The position numbers and the translations under genes are program-made. The notes under the pieces are model-generated. The model was not told the origin of the DNA, made no database searches, and was given only the letters and a program-made list of their open reading frames with translations. Shown here piece after piece: positions 9,234-17,433 of a stretch of 64,000 bases of DNA (the stretch's first letter is position 1; each line of letters begins with the position of its first letter). Source of the stretch: an uncultured Eubacteriales bacterium (GTDB lineage: Bacteria > Bacillota > Clostridia > Lachnospirales > Lachnospiraceae); the NCBI GenBank assembly GCA_949292785.1, contig CASFBK010000010.1, positions 1-64,000 of the forward strand. Direction: 5' to 3'.

Positions 9234-10559
9234 ATGAAGATTATTACCACAGACTATGGCAAGGGAAAGTTCTGGGAAGAGACTCAGGCTGAGCGGAAAA
9301 CAACGGAAGATTGTATGCATGTGGTGAATGTATATCCACATTTGACCGACCAGGTAGTACAGGGATTTGGTGGTGCATTTACCGAAGCAAGCGCTCATAA
9401 CTATGCAAAACTGAGCGAAGAGGAAAAGAAAAAGGTCATCGACGGATATTTCGGAGAAGAAGGACTGCATTATAACATGGGAAGAATTACCATCCATAGC
9501 TGCGACTTTGGTCTTGGAAATTATACCTATCTGGACGGAGAAGACGAAAGCCTTGAAAGTTTTTCTCTGGAGCATGACCGAAAAGAGATTCTGCCTATGA
9601 TACATGCGGCAATGGAAAAGTTCGGAAAGCCCATGGAATTTTTGGCATCTCCATGGTCTCCTCCGGCATTCATGAAGTCTAATGGGGAAATGAATCACGG
9701 AGGCGTTCTGGAAAAGGAATTTTATCAGAGCTGGGCAGACTATTTTGTAAAGTTTTTAAAGGGCTACGAAGAAGAAGGTGTGCGTATTAACCGTATTACC
9801 GTGCAGAACGAGCCGGAAGCAGTACAGACATGGGATTCCTGTACTTATACCGTACAGCAGGAAGCAGAATTTGTAAAAGACTACCTTGGACCTACCCTGG
9901 AAAAAGCAGGACTTTCTGACTGGAAAATCTATATCTGGGACCACAACAAAGATGTATTGGTAGACCGTGTGGAAGGAACGCTTGCACAGGAAGAGACAAA
10001 GAAATATGTACAGGGTGTGGCAATGCACTGGTATACCGGCGACCATTTTGAAGCATTAGAGCTGGTGCGGAAAGAATTCCCACAGTTAGACCTGTTCTTT
10101 ACGGAAGGGTGTGTGGAATATTCCCGATTCTCAGAGGATGACCATGTGATGCAGGCAGAGATGTATGCCCATGATATTCTGGGCAATCTCAATGCAGGAA
10201 TCAGTGGATATCTGGATTGGAATCTGTTATTAGATGATTTGGGCGGACCAAATCATGTAGGAAATTTTTGTGCAGCACCTATGATGTACAAAAAAGGAAC
10301 CAAAGAAGTGGAGAAGCGTCTGACCTATTACTATATTGGTCAGTTCAGCCGTTATATCAAACCGGGAAGCGTGAGAATTGGAACAACAAAGTACACAGAT
10401 AAGCTGGAAGTAACGGGATTTTTGACACCGGAAAAGGAACGTGTGATTGTCCTGTTAAATAAGTCAGGAGAGGACGTAGAGGTAACTCTGCGTGAGAATG
10501 GAGAAGGCTGTGGTCTTACCATAGGTGCACATTCTATTGTTACTGTATGCTATCAATAA
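9234..10559 (+). CDS. Intracellular GH30 beta-glycosidase
   Basis: 441 aa retaining glycoside hydrolase of family GH30 (glucosylceramidase / beta-1,6-glucanase type). Visible landmarks are QGFGGAFTEASA near residues 41-52, SPWSPPAFMKSNG near 140-152, acid/base Glu193 in VQNEPEA and nucleophile Glu291 in FFTEGCVE, followed by a C-terminal beta-sandwich. There is no signal peptide, so it works on imported oligosaccharides. It starts 18 bp after the large phosphorylase with AAGGAGGAG upstream and is followed by a strong terminator. Likely role: removing beta-1,6 or beta-1,3 glucosyl units that the phosphorylases cannot cleave; beta-xylosidase or beta-fucosidase activity is possible in the family. 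Confidence 0.88.
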   Translation: MKIITTDYGKGKFWEETQAERKTTEDCMHVVNVYPHLTDQVVQGFGGAFTEASAHNYAKLSEEEKKKVIDGYFGEEGLHYNMGRITIHSCDFGLGNYTYLDGEDESLESFSLEHDRKEILPMIHAAMEKFGKPMEFLASPWSPPAFMKSNGEMNHGGVLEKEFYQSWADYFVKFLKGYEEEGVRINRITVQNEPEAVQTWDSCTYTVQQEAEFVKDYLGPTLEKAGLSDWKIYIWDHNKDVLVDRVEGTLAQEETKKYVQGVAMHWYTGDHFEALELVRKEFPQLDLFFTEGCVEYSRFSEDDHVMQAEMYAHDILGNLNAGISGYLDWNLLLDDLGGPNHVGNFCAAPMMYKKGTKEVEKRLTYYYIGQFSRYIKPGSVRIGTTKYTDKLEVTGFLTPEKERVIVLLNKSGEDVEVTLRENGEGCGLTIGAHSIVTVCYQ

Positions 10560-10588
10560 AAAAGAAACTAAAAAAAGAACACCTTTTT

Positions 10589-10620
10589 AAAAAAAGCGTC
10601 ATTATAAGACGCTTTTTTAT
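10589..10620 (+). terminator. Rho-independent terminator after GH30 gene
   Basis: AAAAAGCGTC (10591-10600) pairs with GACGCTTTTT (10608-10617) followed by a T-rich tail. It separates the enzyme genes from the transporter genes, although both probably serve one pathway. A TATAAT at 10625-10630 just downstream may be the -10 box of a transporter promoter. Confidence 0.85.
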
Positions 10621-10646
10621 TTTCTATAATGTAATTACAAAGAAAC

Positions 10647-10663
10647 GAAACAAACATTGTTTC
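10647..10663. promoter_or_regulatory. Possible operator, 7-3-7 inverted repeat
   Basis: GAAACAA and TTGTTTC are perfect inverted arms separated by three bases, lying 17-23 bp downstream of the possible -10 box (10625-10630) and just before the ribosome site of the binding-protein gene. It could be a regulator site or a small leader hairpin. No -35 box of good quality is visible. Confidence 0.35.
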
Positions 10664-10688
10664 CAAAGTAAAAAGGAGGATATTTACT

Positions 10689-12062
10689 ATGAAATTAAAA
10701 AAACTGGTTTCTTTGCTTTTAGTAGCAGCAATGACAGTGTCATTAGCAGCATGCGGAAGTGGAAACGACAAGAAAACATCCAGTGGGGATGAAAATGGAA
10801 CAACAGAAGAAGGTTCTGTCGATAAAGACGCTCTGGTAATCTGGACCATCACAAATGACCAGAAAACACAGGCTGAGAAATGGGCAGAAGAAACAGGAAA
10901 TAAGGTAGACGTTACCGTTATTGAATCCGGTGACTATCCTACAAAGCTTCAGGCTGCATTGGGCGGCGGCTCCAAAGATGTTGACGTAATCGTAGGTGAG
11001 CCACAGATGTTAGAGGATTTCTTTGATGCAGGATTCTTTGAAGATTTAGACCAGGCTCCATACAATGCACAGGACTATGCAGGACAGATTGTTGACTATG
11101 TATGGGAAGTAGGACAGGATTCCGATGGAGTTCAGAGAGCAATCTCTTATCAGATTACACCAGCAGGTATCTACTATAGAAGAGATATTGCACAGAATGT
11201 ATTCGGAACAGATGACCCGGTAGAAATTGGTAAATTATTTGCAGATTATGATACGGTATTACAGACAGCTCAGACATTAAAAGAAGCAGGATACAGATGT
11301 TTTGCTTCTGATGGAGAAATCACTTACTTCTCCGGACAGAGCGCATGGGTAATTGACGGTGTGTTAAATGTAGACCAGGCAAGATACGATTATATGGACC
11401 TTTGTGTAGAGCTGTATCAGCAGGATTTAACAGCATATGCTTCTCAGTGGTCCACACCTTGGTATCAGGCAATGAGCGGCCCTGTTCCGGTTCTTACCGC
11501 AGAGGATAACGCATGGTCTGAAGATTTTGCAGAAGAAACAGCAGACAGAGACACAACAGAAGTATTTGCATTCGGTCTTCCATCTTGGGGTGTACTTACT
11601 TTAAGAGATAACGTAGGTGATACTTCCGGAAAATGGGGCGTTTGCTCAGGACCTGCTTATGGATTCGGTGGTGGAACATACCTTGGTATTTCTACTTTCT
11701 CTGAAAAGAAAGACCTTGCATGGGATTTCATTAAATGGTGTACTTTAAACGAAGAAACTGCTGACTGGTGGATTGAAGATTCTGAGGGTGATACTGTTTC
11801 CTTAGTATCCGCATTAGAGAAACATGCAGATGATGAAAACGCAGTTTATGGCGGACAGAAATTATACCAGTTCTGGCAGGAACAGGCAGCAGGAATTGAT
11901 TACTCCAAGGTAACAAGATATGACAAGCAGATTGGTGATGCTTGGGGTACCGCAATTTCCAAGATTAAGACTGGTGAAATGACAAAAGATGAAGCGATTG
12001 CAGAATTCTATGATACAGTAGAAGCAACCTTCCCAGGTGAAGTTACCGTAAACAGAGACTAA
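10689..12062 (+). CDS. Sugar ABC transporter substrate-binding lipoprotein
   Basis: 457 aa. Signal peptide with lipobox SLAAC (Cys22), so the mature protein is lipid-anchored on the outer face of the membrane. The rest is a COG1653-type (MalE-like) two-lobed binding protein with a Ser/Gly/Asp/Glu-rich linker after the Cys and many aromatic residues expected in a sugar cleft. AAAAAGGAGG precedes the ATG. It is followed by a GC-rich hairpin and two permease genes, a standard carbohydrate uptake order. Position behind two phosphorylases and GH30 suggests the ligand is a beta-glucooligosaccharide; this is contextual inference. Confidence 0.93.
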   Translation: MKLKKLVSLLLVAAMTVSLAACGSGNDKKTSSGDENGTTEEGSVDKDALVIWTITNDQKTQAEKWAEETGNKVDVTVIESGDYPTKLQAALGGGSKDVDVIVGEPQMLEDFFDAGFFEDLDQAPYNAQDYAGQIVDYVWEVGQDSDGVQRAISYQITPAGIYYRRDIAQNVFGTDDPVEIGKLFADYDTVLQTAQTLKEAGYRCFASDGEITYFSGQSAWVIDGVLNVDQARYDYMDLCVELYQQDLTAYASQWSTPWYQAMSGPVPVLTAEDNAWSEDFAEETADRDTTEVFAFGLPSWGVLTLRDNVGDTSGKWGVCSGPAYGFGGGTYLGISTFSEKKDLAWDFIKWCTLNEETADWWIEDSEGDTVSLVSALEKHADDENAVYGGQKLYQFWQEQAAGIDYSKVTRYDKQIGDAWGTAISKIKTGEMTKDEAIAEFYDTVEATFPGEVTVNRD

Positions 12063-12079
12063 TCAATAAAATTAAGCAG

Positions 12080-12105
12080 GCAGGGGGGAGGGTTCTCCCC
12101 TCTGC
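12080..12105 (+). other. Intercistronic GC-rich hairpin
   Basis: Bases 12080-12090 pair with 12095-12105 over 11 positions (one G-U) around a GGTT loop. There is no immediate T run, so it is unlikely to be a full terminator. Its place between the binding-protein gene and the first permease gene fits an RNA-stability element that leaves more binding-protein message than permease message. The alpha-glucan operon has an equivalent at 60289-60317. Confidence 0.75.
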
Positions 12106-12130
12106 TAATACCTTTTTAGGGGGAAAAATT

Positions 12131-13057
12131 ATGGCTAATGTAAGCGAGAAGAAGAAAAAAAGAAATTATAATAATATGGCCTATCTCTTTGTTTTGCCTT
12201 TCGTGGTAGTGTTTTTAATTTTTAGTGTCTATCCGGTACTGCGAACATTGTTTTTGAGTTTTCATAATTATAGAGGTTTTGGAGAAATGACACCCGCTGG
12301 TATCGACAACTACAAGCGAGTATTAACAGACAAATTTTTCTGGAGAACATTAGGAAATACTATTAGAATCTGGGGCGTAAACATTGTGCTTCAGCTTGGA
12401 CTGGCATTTTTACTGACCATTGTATTTAGTGACATTAAGTATAAAGTAAGAGGATTGGCTATTTATCGGGCAGTTTACTATCTGCCGAACTTGATTGCAT
12501 GTACATCTGTTGCATTTTTATTTAAAACATTATTAGATTGGCGATTTGGTACTTTTAATCAGATTATTAGTACAATATATAAATTTTTTGGAGCGACCTA
12601 TAACCCGGTCAACTGGCTTGGGCAGGCTTCAACCGCAGGTAATACCATTGCAGTAATCAGTGCATGGATGTGGTTTGGAAACTCATTCATCATGCTGATG
12701 GCAGGAGTACAGGGTATCTCCAAGGACTATTTCGAAGCGGCTGCCATCGACGGAGCAGGAAGATGGACCGTATTTGGTAAGATTACATTACCGTTGCTGA
12801 AACCGATTTTACTTTATGTAGCAGTAACCTCCCTGATTGGTGGTTTACAGATGTTTGATTTACCATTCCTGATGCTTGGAAAGACAGATGCAGCATACAG
12901 CTCGATACAGACCGTTGTTATGTATATGTATAAGTTTGGATTTGAGACAGGAACAACACAGCTTGGTTATGCATCTGCAATCGCTTATGTATTGTTCTTC
13001 ATCATTTTGGTTGTATCTCTGATACAGTTTAAGTTTTTCGGTTCAAAGGAGGATTAG
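12131..13057 (+). CDS. Sugar ABC transporter permease, MalF/UgpA type
   Basis: 308 aa inner-membrane subunit with six predicted membrane segments (first at about residues 16-40). The ATPase-docking EAA loop is visible as EAAAIDGAGRWTVFGKITLP near residues 202-221. It pairs with the next permease (3-bp gap) and the upstream lipoprotein. No ATP-binding gene follows, so the importer must borrow a shared ATPase of the MsmK/UgpC kind from elsewhere in the genome. Confidence 0.93.
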   Translation: MANVSEKKKKRNYNNMAYLFVLPFVVVFLIFSVYPVLRTLFLSFHNYRGFGEMTPAGIDNYKRVLTDKFFWRTLGNTIRIWGVNIVLQLGLAFLLTIVFSDIKYKVRGLAIYRAVYYLPNLIACTSVAFLFKTLLDWRFGTFNQIISTIYKFFGATYNPVNWLGQASTAGNTIAVISAWMWFGNSFIMLMAGVQGISKDYFEAAAIDGAGRWTVFGKITLPLLKPILLYVAVTSLIGGLQMFDLPFLMLGKTDAAYSSIQTVVMYMYKFGFETGTTQLGYASAIAYVLFFIILVVSLIQFKFFGSKED

Positions 13058-13060
13058 AAT

Positions 13061-13888
13061 ATGGCTAAGAAAATAAAAAAAGTTATACTTTATCTTGCTT
13101 TGACAATACTTGCAGTGATGTGTATGGTGCCATTTCTTCTGATGATAGTAAATGCCACCAGAAGCGGTGTAGAGATTACAAAATCGTTCACCTTGATACC
13201 GGGAGATTCACTGAAAGAGAACTGGGAAATCATGAACAACTTCCTGGATGTATTTTTGGGAATGCGAAACAGTTTGTTAGTAGCAGTTCCATGTACCTTA
13301 TTGACCGCTTATTTTTCTGCTATTACAGCGTATGCAATGGCAGTATATAAGTTCAAGGGTAACAAAGTGTTATTCTCCGTAATCGTGGTATTCATGATGA
13401 TTCCGGGACAGTTGGGACTGATTGGCTTCTATAACTTATGTAATACACTTCATTTGATTGACACTTACATACCATTGATTCTTCCGGCAATCGCAGCACC
13501 GGGTACTGTATTCTTCTTAAGACAGTATGTACAGTCTTCCCTGTCACCGGCACTGTTGGAAGCAGCCAGAATCGACGGAGCAGGAGAACTTTTGATTTTC
13601 CATAGAATCGTACTCCCGATTATGTCACCTGGTATTGCTACTATGTCTATTATGGGATTCATTGGTAACTGGAATGCATACCTGACCCCAATGCTTATCT
13701 TAAATTCACAGAAGAAGTATACCTTACCGGTTATGGTAGCGGCATTAAAGAACTCTACAGATATGCAGAGTAATCAGGGAGCTATTTATCTGACCGTAGC
13801 GCTCTCGGTTATTCCGATTATGCTTGTATTCTGTTTCTTCTCCAGATACATCATCAGCAGTATCTCTGCGGGAAGTGTAAAAGAGTAA
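13061..13888 (+). CDS. Sugar ABC transporter permease, MalG/UgpE type
   Basis: 275 aa, six predicted membrane segments, with the EAA loop EAARIDGAGELLIFHRIVLP near residues 168-187. Second half of the heterodimeric channel formed with the preceding gene. AAAGGAGGATTAG provides the ribosome site. A strong terminator follows 22 bp after the stop codon, closing the transporter unit. Confidence 0.93.
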   Translation: MAKKIKKVILYLALTILAVMCMVPFLLMIVNATRSGVEITKSFTLIPGDSLKENWEIMNNFLDVFLGMRNSLLVAVPCTLLTAYFSAITAYAMAVYKFKGNKVLFSVIVVFMMIPGQLGLIGFYNLCNTLHLIDTYIPLILPAIAAPGTVFFLRQYVQSSLSPALLEAARIDGAGELLIFHRIVLPIMSPGIATMSIMGFIGNWNAYLTPMLILNSQKKYTLPVMVAALKNSTDMQSNQGAIYLTVALSVIPIMLVFCFFSRYIISSISAGSVKE

Positions 13889-13910
13889 AAGAAAAATGAT
13901 ATGAACGGAT

Positions 13911-13943
13911 AGCTTAGGAAATGTGATATTTCCTAAGCTTTTT
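13911..13943 (+). terminator. Rho-independent terminator after sugar permease genes
   Basis: AGCTTAGGAAA (13911-13921) pairs perfectly with TTTCCTAAGCT (13929-13939), followed by T residues. An upstream ATG at 13923 for the next gene would lie inside this hairpin, which supports the later start at 14025. Confidence 0.9.
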
Positions 13944-14024
13944 CGTCTCTGTGTGCTACTTGCAGAAAGGAAGACTTTTTGTTATAGTGAAACTAGAAAG
14001 AAAGTGGGAAAAGGAAGAAGAATT

Positions 14025-15623
14025 ATGAGAGACGGTAAGAAGAAACAGTATTGGAAATGGGTAGGGATGCTGGCACTTCTGTTTCTGATGCTTGGAGGGT
14101 GCGCCAGGGAGGAAGAAACGGAAGAACAGGAACAGGAAGAACAGGTAACCTTTGACTGGTATATCAATTATTCCTGGTATAATACAGGATTTGGAGAAAA
14201 TCTGGTTTCCAAAAAGATTACAGAAGATACAGGAGTATTCATTAATTTTATAGCGCCCAGCGGAAATGAGGCGGAACGTTTGGACTCCCTGATTTCTTCC
14301 GATAGTCTTCCGGATATTATTACCCTTGGCTGGTGGGAAGACCAGGTAGATACTATGATAGAAAAGGATATGGTCTATGCATTGAATGAACTGGCGGACG
14401 AATATAACCCGTATTTTTGGAAAGTAACGGATGATGCGGTGATAGAATGGTATACCAGAAGCGATGGAAATGTTTATTGTTATCCAAATTCCAGTTTTAC
14501 ACCGGAGGATTATGAGACTCATGAAGATATTGCAGCGAATCAGACTTTTTTGGTACGTAAGGATATTTATGAGGCAATCGGAAGTCCCGATATGACCACA
14601 CCGGAAGGGTTTCAGGAAGCGGTAAAAAAAGCGGCGGAGATGTTTCCGGAAGTGGATGGTTATCCATTGATACCCGTAGGAAGTCATGTTTTTAATAATA
14701 CAGGCTGCGTTTCTTTTGACCAATATCTGCAGAACTTTCTGGCAATCCCCTTTGAAAAGGATGGAGAATATTACGACCGCTATACGGATCCGGAATATAT
14801 CAGATGGCTTAAGGCCTTTCGAGCGTTAGGAAGCGAGGGATATCTGAAAAATGATATATTTATTGACCAGCGTACTCAGATGGAAGAAAAGATTGCAAGA
14901 GGGCAGTATTTTTGCATGATTTATCAAAGAACAGATATGGCGGACCAGCAAAAAGAACTGTATGCGAAGAACCCGGATAGTGTTTATATTGCAGTGGATG
15001 GTCCGAAAAACAGTGCAGGAGATGATCCGGTGCTTCCGGGAGCCGGAATTAATGGATGGACGGTAACTTTGATTTCAAAGAATTGTGAGAATCCTGGGAA
15101 GGCAATAGAACTATTTTCCTATCTGATTAGTGAAAAAGGGCAGGAATTGACGTATCTCGGAGTAGAAGGGGAGACCTTTGACTGGGGAGATGGAAGTCCG
15201 GTGATAAAGCCGGAGGTAAAAGAGATTCTTGACACCGACCGGGAGAAATATGACCAGCTATATGGGGCGGACAATACTTACTGGATGTTTCAGGACAATG
15301 TAATACAGTTGGAATGGGAGTGGGAAAGTGAAGAAAACAGTGTGGTATCTCAGCTGGAGGAGTGGACCATACCCTACACCCACTATCTCGGTCAGTACGA
15401 GATTTGTTTTGATGCGAATACAGAAGCAGGAAATTGTGATGCGAAGATAAAACTTCTCTGGAGCCAGACACTTCCAGAACTTTTACTGGCGCCTTCTGAG
15501 GAAGAGTTTGACCGTATTTTCGCAGAATTTGTAGAGAAAAGAGAAAAACTGGGATTCGATATCGTCAGGGAAGAAAGTACAAGACAGATGAAGGAAGCCA
15601 AAGTTCGTCTCGGATTGGAATAA
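14025..15623 (+). CDS. Substrate-binding lipoprotein coupled to a two-component system
   Basis: 532 aa from the ATG at 14025, chosen because it gives a proper lipoprotein signal (hydrophobic stretch then MLGGC) and is preceded by AAGGAAGAAG; longer readings begin inside the terminator. The body is a COG1653-type binding protein of the large (LplA/YtcQ-like) class, with a FDWYINYSWYN opening, a charged Glu/Gln linker and many Trp/Tyr. It ends one base before the histidine kinase start (stop 15623, ATG 15625), so it belongs to the sensor operon, not the permease operon. Likely role: presenting a sugar ligand to the kinase, or a second binding protein for the importer. Confidence 0.85.
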   Translation: MRDGKKKQYWKWVGMLALLFLMLGGCAREEETEEQEQEEQVTFDWYINYSWYNTGFGENLVSKKITEDTGVFINFIAPSGNEAERLDSLISSDSLPDIITLGWWEDQVDTMIEKDMVYALNELADEYNPYFWKVTDDAVIEWYTRSDGNVYCYPNSSFTPEDYETHEDIAANQTFLVRKDIYEAIGSPDMTTPEGFQEAVKKAAEMFPEVDGYPLIPVGSHVFNNTGCVSFDQYLQNFLAIPFEKDGEYYDRYTDPEYIRWLKAFRALGSEGYLKNDIFIDQRTQMEEKIARGQYFCMIYQRTDMADQQKELYAKNPDSVYIAVDGPKNSAGDDPVLPGAGINGWTVTLISKNCENPGKAIELFSYLISEKGQELTYLGVEGETFDWGDGSPVIKPEVKEILDTDREKYDQLYGADNTYWMFQDNVIQLEWEWESEENSVVSQLEEWTIPYTHYLGQYEICFDANTEAGNCDAKIKLLWSQTLPELLLAPSEEEFDRIFAEFVEKREKLGFDIVREESTRQMKEAKVRLGLE

Positions 15624-15624
15624 G

Positions 15625-17433
15625 ATGAAGAAGATTGTACAGCGTTTTCAGGGATTAAAACTGAATATCAAATTTACGGTAATTATTATCCTGTTTCTTA
15701 TGATAAGTATGGCAGTTCTTGCCGGAATTTTGTTCTATAATATGGAGCAGAATGTAGTGGACCAGCAAAAGGCATCTATGGAATATAATATGGAGAAAAA
15801 TCAGGGACAGGTGATAAAGAATGTGGATGCCATTAACATGTCCACACAGTTCTTTTTGAATGATACAGGATTACTTAACTTTTTAAATGGTGTAAAAACG
15901 GGAGAAAGTATTAGCACAGAAGAAATGCTGGACTTTTATAATCGGGATATTGCATCTTTGGAGCGCATGGTGAATAATAATCCGTATCTGTATCAGATAA
16001 GGGTATATGTGGATAGTGAAAGCATGCAGGAGATGATGCCTGTTTTATTCCGTCAGTCCCGTATGGAAAAACTGGCTTGGTCCAAGGATGCAAGCGTGGA
16101 GGGCTGGAAATTTGACTATATAGATAATCTTTTTGCAGAAAATGGTCTGACCCAGCAAAAGAAAATCATGTCTTTGGTAACGGAGATTACAGATTTTGAA
16201 AATGGAAAAATCGGAACACTGGAAGTTGCTATGGAAATGGAGACAATATTTCCGGGATTATATGAGCAGCAGGAAGGAACCTTTAGCTGTTTTATCGATG
16301 AAAACGGAAACCGTTATATGGGAAGTAATGAGCCGGAGCAGGCAGCAGAATACATAGATGCTGCTTTAGAAAAAGATGAGAGTAAGGAAGAAAGTGCAAC
16401 CTATTATACCAAGGTGGGAAAAGAAAAGCTTGTGGTAGGCCGGATGTTCTTAAAGGAGTTAAATGGAACCTTGATCTGCGTACATAATATTACAGATGAG
16501 GTACAAACCGTTTACAACATGCGTACGGTATATATTTTATCCATGATTTTACTGCTGATTATACTTGCCTTTGTTATAAACTGGATTGTCCGTAGTGTGC
16601 TGCACAAGTTTTATGATATTCTTCATTCCATCCGTAAGATTCAGACAGGAGACCTTGACGTTGTTATTGAGGACTGTGGTACGGATGAGATGGGGGAGCT
16701 TGGAAGACAGATTAATAAAATGATGGAACAAATCCATATATTGATTGAAGAAAATATTAATCGAGAGTTATTGATGAAGAATTCGGAAATCCGGGCACTT
16801 CAGAATCAGATTAATGCACATTTTATCTATAATGTATTGGAATCCATTAAAATGATGGCAGAAATCGAAGAGAAGTACGATATTTCGGATGCCATTACCG
16901 CTCTGGGAAAACTGCTTCGTTATAGTATGAAGTGGGTATCCGGAAATGTAACAGTACGGGAAGAAGTAGAGTATATCCGTAACTATCTGGCATTAATTAA
17001 TTTACGTTTTGATTATGAAATATTTTTATCTCTGAATATTCCGGAGGAAGTGATGATACAGGAGATTCCGAAGATGTCCTTACAACCGATTGTAGAAAAT
17101 GCGATTTACCACGGAATTGAGGAATTAGCAGAGGATACTACCATATATATTAAGGGAATTGTACAGGGAAAAGACTGTGTGATTGAGATTACAGATTCCG
17201 GGAAGGGAATGACCGGGGAGCAGGTACAGGAGCTTTATCGTAAGATTTCCGGTGAAATAGAAACCTCAGGCGGAAAAGGGAATGGAATCGGGCTTAAGAA
17301 TGTACAGGATAGAATACATATAAACTTCGGGATGAAATACGGAATCGAGATAGCATCTAAGCTTGGATGCTATACCAAGATTATGGTGAAGATACCCATG
17401 AAATACAGGGAGAAAAGTGAGGCAGAAGCATGA
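15625..17433 (+). CDS. YesM-type sensor histidine kinase
   Basis: 602 aa membrane kinase. Membrane helix at about residues 16-38, extracellular sensing region to about 292, second helix at about 295-316, HAMP-like linker, then a His_kinase domain with NAHFIYNVLESIK (phospho-acceptor His) and an ATP-binding domain with VENAIYHGIEE, DSGKGM and GNGIGLKNVQDR. This architecture (PF06580 plus HATPase) typically senses extracellular sugars in Firmicutes. The gene overlaps the response regulator by 4 bp (ATGA) and directly follows a binding lipoprotein, suggesting a three-part sensor. Confidence 0.93.
   Translation: MKKIVQRFQGLKLNIKFTVIIILFLMISMAVLAGILFYNMEQNVVDQQKASMEYNMEKNQGQVIKNVDAINMSTQFFLNDTGLLNFLNGVKTGESISTEEMLDFYNRDIASLERMVNNNPYLYQIRVYVDSESMQEMMPVLFRQSRMEKLAWSKDASVEGWKFDYIDNLFAENGLTQQKKIMSLVTEITDFENGKIGTLEVAMEMETIFPGLYEQQEGTFSCFIDENGNRYMGSNEPEQAAEYIDAALEKDESKEESATYYTKVGKEKLVVGRMFLKELNGTLICVHNITDEVQTVYNMRTVYILSMILLLIILAFVINWIVRSVLHKFYDILHSIRKIQTGDLDVVIEDCGTDEMGELGRQINKMMEQIHILIEENINRELLMKNSEIRALQNQINAHFIYNVLESIKMMAEIEEKYDISDAITALGKLLRYSMKWVSGNVTVREEVEYIRNYLALINLRFDYEIFLSLNIPEEVMIQEIPKMSLQPIVENAIYHGIEELAEDTTIYIKGIVQGKDCVIEITDSGKGMTGEQVQELYRKISGEIETSGGKGNGIGLKNVQDRIHINFGMKYGIEIASKLGCYTKIMVKIPMKYREKSEAEA

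Noticed and set aside
13923-14024. Upstream start for the sensor lipoprotein
   Set aside because: It lies in the terminator hairpin of the permease operon and would bury the signal peptide.
13956-14723. 255-aa minus-strand open frame opposite the binding lipoprotein
   Set aside because: The + strand lipoprotein has a signal peptide, family features and good start; the antisense product has no recognisable domain.
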